Shown: positions 1-11,989, numbered from the stretch's first letter. The stretch is 64,000 nt of DNA from Hermodice carunculata (GCA_964020975.1 OZ026628.1:57986022-58050021), one strand, 5' to 3'. The notes: a model not told the origin generated them from the sequence alone. Numbers and translations are program-made.

Positions 1-1434
1 TTTGCTTACATTGTAATCAATAGGAACATGTGTACCAACGGACAAGTACCCATCCACCATTTCACCACCTAATGAACAACTTTGTTTAACCTTCCCACAA
101 GCTAAATTTCCACAAAGTTTTGAAACAATCTCAGAAATGTTTTGGGGGAAGTTGAAAACAGCAAAAACACATGTAAACTCATTAGAAAATATAGAAAAAA
201 ACAATGCAGCACCACCTGTGGAACAAATTAAGGTAGGGGGGTCTGCAAAAAACTGCAGACTGTATTGTATTAACGCACAGAAGTTTATGGATACATGCAT
301 GCATGGGTATATGGATAGACAGACATAAATGATGCTGTAAGCTCAGTGGTCAGCAAAGCTAAAAACTTAATTCACATAATCATATCATTTATCACCTCAA
401 GACTGATGAAAATGGGATGCTTACCCAATAGGATATATTCATATCTAAATGCAGTCCTACTCTAAAACCTATTGAACAAAAGAGGGAGCCACCTGCATCA
501 GGGCAGATCCATGTATTTTGCATGGTCAAAAGTACTTTCTCAACAAAATGAACAACACAAACACACAATAATCTTAAGAAAATGTATTAACATAATTTGA
601 AACATAAAGGATGCCTAAAATAATTAGAAATGGGCTCTCTTTTGGTTGCAAAGATGTTATTTATGGATGTTTATGCAGTATATAATACAAATCTGCCCTG
701 ATCATGGTGGAAGCATCAGTCTGTTGCCCCGGAACACAGGAAGTGAGCAGGATCGCAGTAAAATATGAATGTCTCCTATCATGAGTTACTTGGTACACAT
801 AGCATAGGGCTACTCATTCTATCTTGGCCCACTGACACTTCAGCCCTGCCAGGGTTCTTGCAGCCCAAGGAATTTCAAAATTAATTACTTTTAGTGACTG
901 TTGCAGATAATACTTAAATAATTTACTGAAGGGTCAGTGGTCACACAGTTGCTCAAGCCTGGAGATAATATTTGCATTGGGGCTAGTGCACATCTTGTTA
1001 TGAGCATGTCCAAGGGCTTCAGTAAGGAGGTAGCTTCCTGCCTGCTCAACAGTGATCGGTACAGAACGCGGACATGCAGAGAAAAACCACTGTTTCAAAT
1101 ATAAGCAAACTTTGGGTGAGTAAGTGGCAATATAAGGACAAAAATATTTTTTCAACGTCCAATTTTTTTTTTGTCAAATATAAATTTAATGACTTTTAAT
1201 GATGCGGGTAAAAATTTATTGCCTTTTAAGAGCCTTGAAAACAGGAAACCAACATTAATGACCTTAAATGAGTCCTAATGATACACTGGAATCCTGCCTG
1301 GTACATTTACCTCATCATTCTGAGACAAGACCCATCCACGGATGCTCATTTCAATACGATATACTCATCCCAAATCCTGAGATTTTTTTCCCCCCTAACC
1401 TGGAATACTCCCCAATCCCCAGTTTCACACATAC
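1..1434. other. intron sequence, no feature recognised
   Basis: This is intron 4 of the AMPD2-like gene. Both strands were read for the expected next exon (the block after ISGED) and none was seen. A 73-codon minus-strand open frame at 934-1155 has no splice sites or family resemblance I can support. Confidence 0.6.
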
Positions 1435-1618
1435 CCCACTGTTGTCCTCCCCACTGATGGTGATTCGCTGAAAGTGAGGTACAAGTTCATCGTCCTCCAT
1501 AGAAGACAACTCCCGGGCGATGCACTTCTGACGGATTTCCTTGTCCGTGACCGGGGGGCTGAGGCCCAGGCTTACCGAAGGACTGAGAACAGGTTCTGAA
1601 CAAGACGGACCACGAGAC
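1435..1618 (-). CDS. AMPD2: AMPD2-like exon 4: linker and start of the AMP deaminase core
   Basis: This exon is 184 nt (one base plus 61 codons), GC-rich against its surroundings, with acceptor CTTCCAG before 1618 and donor GGG/GTATGT at 1434. A Ser/Pro-rich linker (EPVLSPSVSLGLSPPVTDKE) leads into a charged helix (RQKCIARELSSMEDDEL) and then VPHFQRITISGEDNSG. The FQR-(V/I)-x-ISG(E/D) motif is a hallmark of AMP deaminases just before the Ala-Lys-Ser-rich helical block of the core. ISGE, rather than ISGDY, is the AMPD2 form. The next exon should encode a GVP-type continuation and lies left of the window; nothing in 1-1434 fits it. The Ser/Pro stretch may carry phosphorylation sites, as is known for AMPD N-termini. 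Confidence 0.88.
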
Positions 1619-1724
1619 CTGGAAGTTAAGAGTAATCTTTTCCTGGATCACAAGCATCAACATGATAAATAAATCAAGTATTGAAGAAAATAAGCCATTG
1701 ACGATGCAAAAATATATTCACGTA

Positions 1725-1889
1725 CAGTGGTACCTGCTGTACATGACCACTGCCAGGGGAAGATCATCCGCTGTTTGTGGCCAGATTTCTGGCGGACAGG
1801 AGTCAATTTATCTGCGGTGAAAGACCACCTGTTTTATATGACCACTTTTTGATGGTGAAAGGGATGGTCACATACAGCAGATTCTACTG
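1725..1889. mobile_element. TA-flanked foldback MITE, CAGTGGTACC type
   Basis: A short element lies between TA dinucleotides. The left end reads CAGTGGTACCTGCTGTACAT and the right end is its imperfect reverse complement (ACATACAGCAG then CTACTG). The interior repeats GACCAC words. TA target and CAGTG ends suggest a non-autonomous Tc1/mariner-like element. A partial copy of the same family lies at about 35065-35205. Confidence 0.75.
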
Positions 1890-2230
1890 TAATACATGTA
1901 CAGCTGAACCCACAGGAGCTGGGCTGAATTTTTATTTTCAAGATTAAATACATACAGAGTAGGTCACACAACAATGGAAATACAGGCTCACAGGCGAGTA
2001 AAACTCATCTGCCTGTCCATCTTTAACCATAAATGAATTGATACTTGTGAAGTGACAATGAGAAAATGTAAAGAGTAAAAAAAAAAAAAAGGGAAAACAC
2101 TTCCTACAATACACACACATACAATTGTGACTATGTTTGAGGCAAAGATTTAAGTTGACCGTTATTAACTCCATAGGCACAGACCCATGAACTTTGTCAT
2201 GTTACCTTTATTTCTCAGTTTTGAATCCAG

Positions 2231-2231
<1 letters not shown>

Positions 2232-2289
<58 letters not shown>

Positions 2290-2300
2290 TATACACACAC
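2232..2300. repeat. (AT)n microsatellite with AC-rich end
   Basis: About 25 AT units run into ATAC and ACAC words. It is a simple repeat only. Confidence 0.95.
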
Positions 2301-2640
2301 AACATTTGTGTTATGTTGAATTGATATATAGTTATTTGGCATGAAGTAATTCACTGTGCAGCTGATCTGTCAATGAATTATCTTTTCACAAGCACATGCA
2401 CAGACACATGCAGACATGTAAATGTGACAATGACAGTTTGAATACATACAAGAGTCTGTTTTGTCATTTTGGCAAATGTATTTGCCTGATTACAGCCTAT
2501 GGCATATACAGAATTAATTTAAAAGCAATCAGAGATTGCTGGATCCATGCCCCTCATCTCATTTATAACCTTCCTAATCACAGGTCTCAATTCAGAATGA
2601 CTGTAGTCAATAAATATAAGCTTTCACCATGACATAGATA

Positions 2641-5070
2641 CTTGACCTAGTGACCTACTTTTATGCATGACACACTCTTGTGTCCTCCATATACACAAGT
2701 GTGTAAAGTTTCATAATTCTAAGATGAAGGGCAACAGAATTAAAGCCCGAGAATGAAATGTAATGTAGTTTAACATAAATGTATCAACATCACTCAGAAA
2801 CTTGACCTAGTGACCTAATTTTGTTTCAGGGTACACCTTTAGGTCAACATATATGTGGGTGTCAGTGAAGTTTCATGAAACTAAGTTAAATAGTATAGGA
2901 ATTATAGCCCTGACACAATTGTAAAAGAATATGTCACAGTGACCCAAACAGATACTTCACCTAGTGACCTACTTTTAGTACATGACACACCCTTATGTCC
3001 AGATGCACCTGTGTGTAAAGTTTCATAAATCTCAATTGAAGGACAAGCAAGTTATAGCCTGGACATGAATAGTGTAGACCAGATACTTGACCTTGTGACC
3101 CACTTTTGTGTCATGACACACCTTTGGGTCAAGATTTATGTGTGTGTCAAGTTTCATGCACCTAATCTGTGTCCAAAATGGCAACAGGGGCAGGGGTAAT
3201 TTTCAACCCTAAAAAATGTTGACTTCCTACATCCAACATTTTCAGTTTACCTGTAAAATTTCAACCTACCACCAGGTGTCACTTTGCATTTTAACCCTTT
3301 CTTCCTATCAACCCCTTGATGTAATCCTAATTCAGCCAGCTGGAACATATATGTGCAGACGCAACCATGGAGCTCAGTGACACGGAATTAGCACAGCTAA
3401 ATATAATTGACTAAAATCACAGATGCATGATAAAAAATTCCTAAATCATTGCATGATCATGTACCAAATGCATAATACGTTTGCATGCCAGCATGCATCA
3501 CGATAAGTTATGGAAAGAACATTTCAAGACATTCAGCGTCAGTTTCCCTGATCAATGTTATTGTCTGCACAAAAAAAAAAAAAAAAGTTTCTATAATGTA
3601 TAGATTAAAGTTGTCACTACAATTAATCAATTCTTTAAAGCAGGATAGTTTATAGAATACCGGTATCTTTTTTAAAAATAATAAATGAATATCAAAGGTA
3701 TGTTCGCTATGTTTGTCCCCTTTATTTGCTAATATTAACACAAGAATAAATTCACTTTATTAGGCTTAGACAAGGAAAATTGTATGCACTCCTTGTGTGA
3801 GCATTTTGGTCACATCATATGAGGTTGAGTGTCTGTATTTGCAAAAAGTCCAGAAAAAATGTTGATGAAGGCCATAAATAGAGGGGGTAAATGTTTTATG
3901 GTCACTTTGTACATAGATGAAAATGCTGACACTTATTGACGGCCCCTTAAACAGTTGGGAATAATAGCCGCAACACTATTTTACAAGTATATGTTACATT
4001 ACCACAGTTGCCTGACCTAGTGACTTACTTTTGGTACATGACACACCCTTATATGTAGATGCATCTGTGTGTAAAGTTTCATTAATCTACGTCAAATACT
4101 GAAGGAATCATAGTCCGGACATAATTTTTCAGAAATACTTCACTGCCACCCAGATACTTGACCTAGTGACCTATTTTTGGTACATGATGCACCCTATGTC
4201 CAGATGCACCTGTGTGTAAAGTTTCATTGATCTTAAGTTGAAAAGCAAGCGAATTATAAGCCAGACACAAATAGCAGAGGACCACATACTTGACCTAGTG
4301 ACCTACTTTTGTTTCATGACACACCTTTTTGTTAAGATATGTGTGTGTGGAGTTTCATTAAATTAAGTTAAATAGTAAAAGAATTATAGAACAGACACGA
4401 TTTTGTAAAGGAATGTTGCTCACTGTGACCCAGATACTTATCTAGCGATGTACTTTTGGTTCATAACATACCCTTATGTCTAGATGCATCTGTGTGCAAA
4501 GTTTTATTAATCTAACTTGAAGAACAACAGAATTACAGCCCAGACATGAAGTGTTATGCAGTTTTACATGACTGTATCACTGTGACCCAGTCACTTGACC
4601 TAATGACCTACTTTAGTTTCAACACACCTTTAGGTCAAGATATATGTTGGCGTGAAGTTTCCTGACACTAAGTTAAACAGTAAAGGAATTACAGTCCAGA
4701 GGCTCTTACATAAGGATATGTCACTGTGACCCAGATTCTTGATACAGTGACCTACTTTTAGTACAAAACACACCCTTCTGTATATATGCATAGATGTGTG
4801 TGTAAAGTTTCATTAATCTAAATTACATGGTAAAGGAATTACAGCCCAGTCACGATTTTACAAGAATATGTCACTGTGACCCAGATGCTTGACCTAGCAA
4901 CCTACTTTTGGTACAAGACACACCCTTCTGTCCAGATGCACCTATGTCTGAAGTAATATTTATTTAAGTTGAAGGACAAGCTAATTATAGCCTGAACACT
5001 AAATGCAGATGGATGGATGAACAGAAAAGTGATTTCTACATGCCCCTCCTACGGTAGGAGCGGGGCATAA
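2641..5070 (+). repeat. degenerate tandem array of ~130-165-bp units carrying TGACCTAGTGACCT
   Basis: At least eleven head-to-tail units each contain ACTTGACCTAGTGACCTACT, then a CATGACACACC box, an AGTTTCAT box and a tail with TTATAG and CCAGACA. Units begin near 2641, 2801, 2954, 3086, 4011, 4157, 4289, 4430, 4593, 4737 and 4888. Unrelated sequence of about 800 bp interrupts the array (about 3180-3980). The array ends in GGATGGATGAACAG, a GC-rich hairpin at 5042-5066 (GCCCCTCCTAC pairing with GTAGGAGCGGGGC around one base, with a two-base bulge), and ATAAAAA. The core word is a direct repeat of TGACCT with a two-base spacer, intact at 2643, 2803, 4159 and 4291. Confidence 0.85.
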
Positions 5071-6228
5071 AAATTGCAGTCACTGAATTACTGTAAATTG
5101 GCTTCAATTTGCTGTGTTTATTGCCATTTCTTTCACTGCTATTATGGCAGCAATAGAATTTTAACATAGGTTTAAAAGGAACAATATCCAAAATAGAATC
5201 ATTACAACTTCAATTAAATGCCTGAAATACAAAAACTGCACAAATTCATATATCTATGAAAAATAAGTAATTGTACATTCATAGTATTGCATTACAGTAT
5301 TTAGTTTAATTTGCATAAAATGAGGGGAATTATATATAAACTGCCAGGCTGGTTCCCAGAACTGATCGATTTTTGGACATGATCCAGAAGAACAGAAAGC
5401 AGAAGGTGCAATACGGGCCTGGGGTAAAATGGAGAAAAAAAGAAATATCAGGGCTCTGCAATTCTTTTTATTTGCTGTGGTGTTCAAGGTTAATAGGTTT
5501 TGGTGTTTTACTATTCCTTCATTTAAACTGGTTTGTCCACATACACAGACCTCATTTAGAATACCAAAGTTCCCAGTTTCCCCTTGTTGGACTAGAAGAC
5601 ATGCAAATTTTAGAGCCCTGAATATACAAAATTCATTCTGTATGAATGAATTGTAAAGTTAGTGGGTACAAAATGCTTGTCTGTTGGACTTTTTTCGCCA
5701 AACTTTTGTGACAGAACATTTTACAATGGTATTGCTTGAGGAATATTTAAGAATAGGAATTTAAACCTTGTGAAAACTAATTATATAGTATTTGTTACTT
5801 TATATATATTCTTATGTTTTTATAATCTCAACCTAACAGTACCACTTCACACAAAAAGTATTTACTGATAGGTAAACCATCCAGAGGAAACTACTCAACT
5901 GCTAATGAATATAAAATTTAACATGTACAACATGGAAACACAAGTGCATAATAGTCCAAAGGATCTATGCTCCCCTCCTCTCCTCCCTGCCACCATCTTT
6001 TCTCTTTGGTTGCCACACATAGGACCCATACAATATATGGCATGAGGGGCAAACAGTTGCATAGATGATATTTGTTGACAGGATATACCAGCTGGACGTA
6101 ACATATACCTGTATGTGCTAAATCATTAACCAAGATTGTTTAAAGACAAATCTTCCATTCAAGCCTTGTAAAATGCTGAGCTTTCACCATGAAAACTGAA
6201 CATTGTACTAACAGCATATTTCCACCCT
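5071..6228. other. intron sequence, no feature recognised
   Basis: Unique-looking AT-rich intron. The overlapping 75-82-codon plus-strand frames at 5373-5656 lack supported splice sites or family resemblance. Confidence 0.5.
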
Positions 6229-6464
6229 TTAACCCTTTCCCCCTTGAATTAAGACTGAGTCAACAGCTTTCCTTGGCATGGGTTGGTAGGTGCCTAACCC
6301 ATGCCAAGGAAAGCTGTTGACCTGGAGCATGTGATCTTGATAAGTCTCATGTACATTTCTCAGTCAAATTGTTTTTCATAACTGTTGAAATTAGTTGAAA
6401 ACACTGAAGCAGACGACATTTGACCACCAGCCGGTTTTGGCCGGTTTGAGGGGGAAAGGGTTAA
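6229..6464 (-). mobile_element. TTAA MITE, subfamily A (piggyBac-like ends)
   Basis: TTAA lies at both ends. The left end is TTAACCCTTTCCCCCTTGAA and the right end is the reverse complement of TTAACCCTTTCCCCCTCAAA. A perfect 26-bp inverted repeat with an 11-base loop spans 6259-6321. TTAA targets and CCCTTT ends are typical of piggyBac-derived non-autonomous elements. Orientation is called so that the hairpin lies near the right end of the element; here it lies near the left. Confidence 0.85.
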
Positions 6465-6712
6465 CTCTTTCAGTGTCACATTTTGGACTGAGTCAACAGC
6501 TTTCCTCGTCATGCTTTGGGCACACTGCACCCAAAGTGTAATGAGGAAAGCTGTTGACCTGGACTCTTCCATTCCATGTAACTACAGGCATGATGGTATT
6601 TGAATGAAAGTTCTTTTTTCATGGAATCTGAACCTACTAGCATCATTATTATAATTCAGAGCTTCATTTTAAGTAGTTTGACTTAAGCCGCAGTAGGTAC
6701 TGACAGTGTCAA
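6461..6712 (-). mobile_element. TTAA MITE, subfamily C, abutting the previous element
   Basis: It begins at the same TTAA (6461-6464) that ends the preceding element: TTAACTCTTTCAGTGTCAC. The right end GGTACTGACAGTGTCAA is its diverged complement. The hairpin at 6492-6558 has GTCAACAGCTTTCCTCGTCA arms. The interior is the reverse of the copies at 11990 and 26232. Confidence 0.75.
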
Positions 6713-6989
6713 CAATTTTCCCTTGTGCAATCTCTTGGTGCAATACAAACAGCCAGAGTATGCCAAGGCTGTTGACTAATTAACTTGATCACGCTTCATG
6801 AATAAAACGTGCAGAAAAATTTACAACATCTAACCATTTCTGCTAATTTTGAACGGGACATAGCTGCATGCATGGATACATCAGTGTTGGGTTTCTAAGC
6901 ATTTATGATGTACATATACATGTACTTATTACAGCTTCTTGGAAGGGTTCATGGGTGAGCCCTAGTTAGGCCATATGTATACAGTGGTA

Positions 6990-7167
6990 TAGTGGTCCCC
7001 TTCTGGTAAGGCCCCTCTGAAGAGAGGCCACTCCCTCCAGAAAAGCCAATTCTCTGTGCAACAGTGATGGCATTTTCATTATATTTACTCCCCTCAAGAG
7101 AGGCCACCACCTTAAAAGGCCACAATTCTGGAGCATGCAGGGTGGCCTCAGAAGAGGGGGACCACTG
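6990..7167. mobile_element. TA-flanked foldback MITE, GTGGTCCCC type
   Basis: The left end is TAGTGGTCCCC after TA and the right end GGGGGACCACTG before TA. Internal GAGAGGCCAC words repeat in both orientations. It is the same family as the elements at 19912-20091 and 32571-32748. Confidence 0.75.
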
Positions 7168-7470
7168 TAGTCCTCTCATATTTTCTCCCTGAAAGTAGCT
7201 CTGTAAATATATTCCCACTACAAAATTCTATTTTCTGCACAGCAGGACAAACCAACATGAACATCATGTATCTTATTTATTTGGCTAGGGCAGGCACAAC
7301 CTCTCCAGGTAAACATGATGAATTTTGCAGTCTTTCACCCTCTAATGAGGTACTTCTCCTCCTCATAAATATACTGATAATTGGTCTTCATTGGCCCAAA
7401 GTGATCTTATTATACATGTATATGTACCATTGGTCTTCATTAGCCCGAGCCCAAGGTGATCTTATTATAA

Positions 7471-7473
<3 letters not shown>

Positions 7474-7549
<76 letters not shown>

Positions 7550-7553
7550 TATC
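7474..7553. repeat. (AT)n microsatellite
   Basis: About 35 AT units. The flanks repeat the phrase AAGGTGATCTTATTATA three times (7398, 7451 and 7578), so the microsatellite sits inside a small local tandem duplication of about 60-130 bp. Confidence 0.9.
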
Positions 7554-8236
7554 GGTATAATTGGTCCTCATTAGCCCAAGGTGATCTTATTATACATATA
7601 TGGATAATTGGTTCTGACTGGGCCAAGATGATCTGATTTTTTTAATTTCTGTGCATTGTCACTATCTACATGTATTCTGAAAATGACAGGATGGAAAGTA
7701 AGCAATGGCAGAGCTAAAGGTATAAAATATGGGAATACATACACATGTATGTATTCAAAATTTCTCAGAAAAGTAGCAGCTCTTATATTTGTAATAGCAA
7801 ATGTCTTGAGGTAATACTGCTATCTGCATTTCATAAATATGGTCCATTCATAAAAATCGCTGTTTTGCTAACAGCATTTGTCATTGAGTTTGTTTCTTTT
7901 TTGCTTTCCAGTATGAAATTTTATGCAGAAACATTCCACACAAACTATGCTGGTGCACAGTGATCAAAACATGAGCTCGCATTCATTGAATGTCCTCAAC
8001 ATTCATTCGGCCATGCAAGCAGCAAGTGTTGATCGATAGTCCTCTTCCACATGAGCAGTAAATTTATCAAAACAAATTGCTCTATTATCCTGCTATTAAG
8101 TTATATTTTTTTTATATCAAAATATTCCATGCAATGGTGTTTGAGAAGAAGACAAAAATGTTGAAAGTTTAACAGACAGGCGAACAGATGGACAACAGAT
8201 GCCAATGGATTTTACAAGTTCTGTGGTTGACAATTA

Positions 8237-8762
8237 CAAGGTTCATACAGCTTGGCAGGTTTCAAATTCAAAGACTTTTCCAGGACTTTCTAGGGCCTTT
8301 TTTTTATCAAAATTCAAGAACTTTCCAACTTGATTGGTTTTCTAATTTGTGTCTGGCTGTCTACTGTTTTGGGTTTCTACAATGGGAGGGGAGAAGTGAT
8401 GGAGCTAATCCAGTGTCTTCATTAACCCCCAAATTGGGGGTATATTACCCTTTCATATCCTGAAATACCCTCTGAGGAAATTCTAAAGGGTCACAAGTCT
8501 TGTTCATTTACATGTAAAATTGGTGAAAATCTGGTCTTTTCCCCAGAATTTCCCTTCTTGTGACCCCCTGAAAAAAATCCTAACGGAAACACTGGGTTTA
8601 ACCTAACCTTTGGAGGAAGGTGCATTAATGGATATAAAAATTCAAGGGCTTTTTCAAGGACTTTATTGCAAAAACATTGAATTTCAAGGTTTTCAAGGCT
8701 TTGAAAAAGCAGGTAGTAAATTCAAGTACTTTCAAGGATTTCAAGGACCTGTATGAACCCTG
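8237..8762. mobile_element. hAT-like non-autonomous element with nested insertion
   Basis: The left end is CAAGGTTCATACAG and the right end CTGTATGAACCCTG, its near complement. Both ends continue into degenerate CTTGAAA/TTTCAAGG words. CAGGGTTCATACAG ends are a known style of hAT-derived elements. An 8-bp target duplication is not clear. It carries the insertion at 8411-8594. Confidence 0.65.
8411..8594. mobile_element. nested CAGTGTTTCC-type short element
   Basis: The left end is CAGTGTCTTCATTAACCCCC. The right end is the complement of CAGTGTTTCCGTTAGGATTT. The termini are hAT-like. It lies wholly inside the 8237-8762 element, so it inserted later. Confidence 0.55.
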
Positions 8763-8766
8763 AATT

Positions 8767-9300
8767 AGGTCACAATGACCCGAAAAATCTTATTAGTGAT
8801 CAGGTATTCTTTTTCATAGAACGCGCCACTCTACCAAATTTGAAAATCTGTCTAGGTACTTTGAAGATTATTATAAATTATAAACATATTTATTTTCTCT
8901 GGATTGCCTAATAGTACACAAAGACTAATCTGGAGGCTCTCCAAGATATTGAGGCAACAAATTTAAATTGACTGTAGAATGGTCACAGCAATAACACAAC
9001 AACATAAGCCAAGAGACAAGGGATAGAGGACAGTACTGCTCAAAAAAAGAGATCACCTGACCTATTCTGACCAATACGATGGTTAGAGTAGGTCATGTGA
9101 CACCTCTTGGCCAGTGCTATCATCTGCTAGTTCATGTCCCTGGACATATGCCATTTCCAAATCTAATCTCTGCAAAAATTTGGGAAAGACCCATCTAAGT
9201 GCTTTAAAGATACAGCAGTAACAACCAGAGTGAAGTGTCATCTAGCGATGACACTATAATATATTTGTGTGCCCGAGATCACTTACATGTATATACGAGC
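8767..9300 (+). repeat. diverged repeat unit with AGGTCACAATGACCC
   Basis: It starts with a palindromic AGGTCACAATGACCC word (8767-8781) followed by the phrase series seen at 10.0, 10.7 and 59.5-60.2 kb: CCAAATTTGAAAATC, then ACTTTGAAGAT. A second weak unit follows near 9150-9250. Boundaries are approximate. Confidence 0.5.
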
Positions 9301-9361
9301 CTCCCTGTTGAGTGTATCCCCAAGGCATCTGGCATGGTTTGAAAATGGGGAGCACATATAA

Positions 9362-9985
9362 ACCCTGAGTTCAGCTCTGCAGATAATCCTTATTTGTAAA
9401 TTTATTTACTATTTGTTTAAAAAATGCATTAAAATCAGAAAATGATAGCAGCACCATGGCAATGTAATATGCACTAACACACATCATGTCAGTAAAGTCT
9501 ACAAAATTTCAAAGACTTCTGCTGGAAAACCTGAGACTAGTTGAGGATACAAGTTCAGCCCCCTCCATCAATATTAACATGTATGTCTACCTATCATTTA
9601 AAAAAGGATCAGAAAATGACAGCAGTATCATGCCAATGTAATATGCACTAGACTGGACCATACCAATAAACTGTGCCAAATCTGAAAGGGATCCAATGAA
9701 AAATGAGGGACTAGTGCAGATACAAGTTTCTGCCCCATCCATAAATATGAACATGTATATTTACCTAGCATCTGTAAAATTTAAATGAATCATTAAAAAT
9801 CAGAAAATGAAAGCAGTGACACGGCAATGTAATATGCACTGGCCCACATTATGCCAGTTAGGTGTGCAAAGTTCGAAAGGGATCCAATGAAAATCCTGGG
9901 ACTAGCAGCAGATAAAAGTTCAGTGTAATGGAAAATGGACGGACAGATGGATGGACTCCCTGCAGGAGTATAATAAAGTCAAATA
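9362..9985 (+). repeat. three-unit tandem array (~200-bp unit) with GGACGGAC/hairpin tail
   Basis: Three diverged units share TCAGAAAATGA-AGCAG, CCAATGTAATATGCACT, GGGATCCAATGAAAA and ATACAAGTTTC-type boxes. The array ends at about 9935-9975 with ATGGACGGACAGATGGATGG, a small hairpin (CTCC...GGAG) and TATAATAAA. Confidence 0.75.
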
Positions 9986-9999
9986 GTAAAGAGGTCATA

Positions 10000-10150
10000 G
10001 TAACCACAAAATAGGTCACAGTGACCTGAAAATCTCAGCTTATCTTTGTCTTGTAATATATCTTTGTACCAAATTTGGGCAGAATCCATTCAAGGACTTT
10101 GAAGATGTTGCAATAGCAAATCAACTTGACTGTGAATAGTTAAGAGTAAA
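10000..10150 (+). repeat. repeat unit with a perfect AGGTCACAGTGACCT palindrome
   Basis: The 15-bp word at 10013-10027 matches the consensus vertebrate estrogen-response element (AGGTCA-CAG-TGACCT). It is followed by GAAAATCTCAGCTTATCTTTG, CCAAATTTGGGCAG and ACTTTGAAGATG boxes shared with the array at 59.5-60.2 kb. Confidence 0.7.
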
Positions 10151-10699
10151 CAACAAAAGCATAATGATGATCCTGTGTTCTGCTTACTGGAGTCTGCTTT
10201 TACAGTACTGCAATTCACTAGTTATCAACAATACAAATTGACAGTGTAGAAAAGAAATGTAATACATGTTGTTGACTTTGTTCAGGAACCAAAAGTGGAA
10301 AAAATAAAATATCCACATTATTTTCACAAACTTTCGCTGTATAAAATCAAATTATAATCTGATAAAATTTTAAGTAATTCTATTCAGGAGAAATTGAAAA
10401 TAGCTATAACACACCAAAAAGTCGAAAAAAACCCTCAAAAGGCTCAAAAGATGCTGTTAGAAAATAAACACCACTTTCATGCAAATACAGGATAGTTATG
10501 ATGATTTGTGGAAGGGAAAATGTTTATGTATAATGCCTGAAATGGTCCGCAGAGCACCAAAATGAGTATTCATTTCAAACAATTTCTGATGAAGCACAGC
10601 CCTGGAACCCCCTTAACATGCTTCACGTCTTTGGCGCTCACCCTCCCCAAGTCTCCCGATTTTAATTAGTCTTGGAAGGGAATTCTCTCTACATTGCCA

Positions 10700-11420
10700 C
10701 CGCTCTACTTGGAGCCTCTAATGAATCTCTGTGCCAAACTTGAGAAGAATCCATCGAAGTACTTTGAAGATATTGTGATGACAAGGTTCACACTGAGCAG
10801 ATCATTGTGTCCCATAAATAGGTCACAGAGACCTGAAGATCTACTCAGCTGATCCTTTTCCAACATTGCACCTGCGTAACAAATAGTGATGGGAATCGGC
10901 TGAAATTTATTCATAGATCATCAGCTGAGGACAGTCAACCAATGACCAATTATAATCCATTCACGCATTAATGCCATACAGCCCCACCATATGTGACATG
11001 TAACCCAGCAGGTTCTCAGCCAAACCGTTGCACATGTCCCCACTATTGCTGAAGTGTTAGTACACATATGAAGTCATCACTTCTCACAGTAAAGAGTGTA
11101 AATGTTCACCCATGTGCTACCCAGCTGCTACAGTAAAAACTGGACATTTTTGGCAGAAATTTCAAAACATCTTTTTTACAAATAAATTAAGAATATTATC
11201 AAACATAAAAATTGGTTTGTCAGTGCTTCACTTTTTGTAAATTTCACCGATTTTCAATTATACTCCATGATAACAAATTTAATAACATCCATCTGCGCCT
11301 TTTGACGATATTGCAGTACTTAACAGAAGTTGGTGCAGATGTACAGACGTAAGAAGGCACCAACCGATGGACAACCTGAAAATATAATGTCACCCCCATT
11401 ACTGGGGTGGGCATAAAAAT
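10700..11420. repeat. degenerate unit(s) of the same family, reaching a GGAC/hairpin tail
   Basis: 10715-10890 holds GTGCCAAACTTGAGAAGAAT, ACTTTGAAGATATTG and an AGGTCACAGAGACCT word (10820-10834). Less similar sequence follows. At 11330-11420 TTGGTGCAGATGTACAGACG, ACCGATGGACAACC, a CACCCC...GGGGTG hairpin and GCATAAAAA match the array tails at 5.0 and 60.1 kb. Confidence 0.55.
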
Positions 11421-11989
11421 CATGTCTGTCAATTAAGCAAAATCTACATATATCTCTCTTAAATTTAAAATATAACTCTTTAACTCCAAAGTTGTACAGG
11501 AAAACTTAAAAATTATTTGGTTTGGGTGATGCTTCTTTAAAACTAAGACTAGTTTTAAGCTCTTTCCAGGGATTCAAAAGCACAGTCTCTGACTTATTGC
11601 TATACAGGGGTACATAAAGCCAACACACAGTACATTTTTTATGCCCATCATGTTTACAAAAAGATAACTATACCATGATATTTCACCACCTGTAACACAT
11701 TTTGACGATTTCAACAACTTATAGACAATGCCATTCTTCATTCACGTAATACACAGGTACAGCTATACATGCAGGTCATGCTCTCTGGTCACAATGCAAA
11801 ATACAGCAACAGACAGACTGCTACAAGTAGAATCCACTCCATTGACACCCCACCCCCTGAGCCACATGTACTCTTTTTATGGGCTCTGATACATGTGCAC
11901 GTGTGAAGTTTCACAACAGTAAGTCAGAGCACCAAAAAGTCACAGCCCAGACATGAAGGTGTGTTGATTGGACACACATAGACAAAGCA

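Noticed and set aside
934-1155. 73-codon minus-strand frame as the next AMP deaminase exon
   Set aside because: The residues do not resemble the conserved block after ISGED and no matching acceptor was found.
7257-7574. 105-codon plus-strand frame; similar frames at 27556-27840, 45660-46055, 50301-50673 and 57058-57367
   Set aside because: They owe their length to alternating (AT)n tracts (Tyr-Ile repeats).
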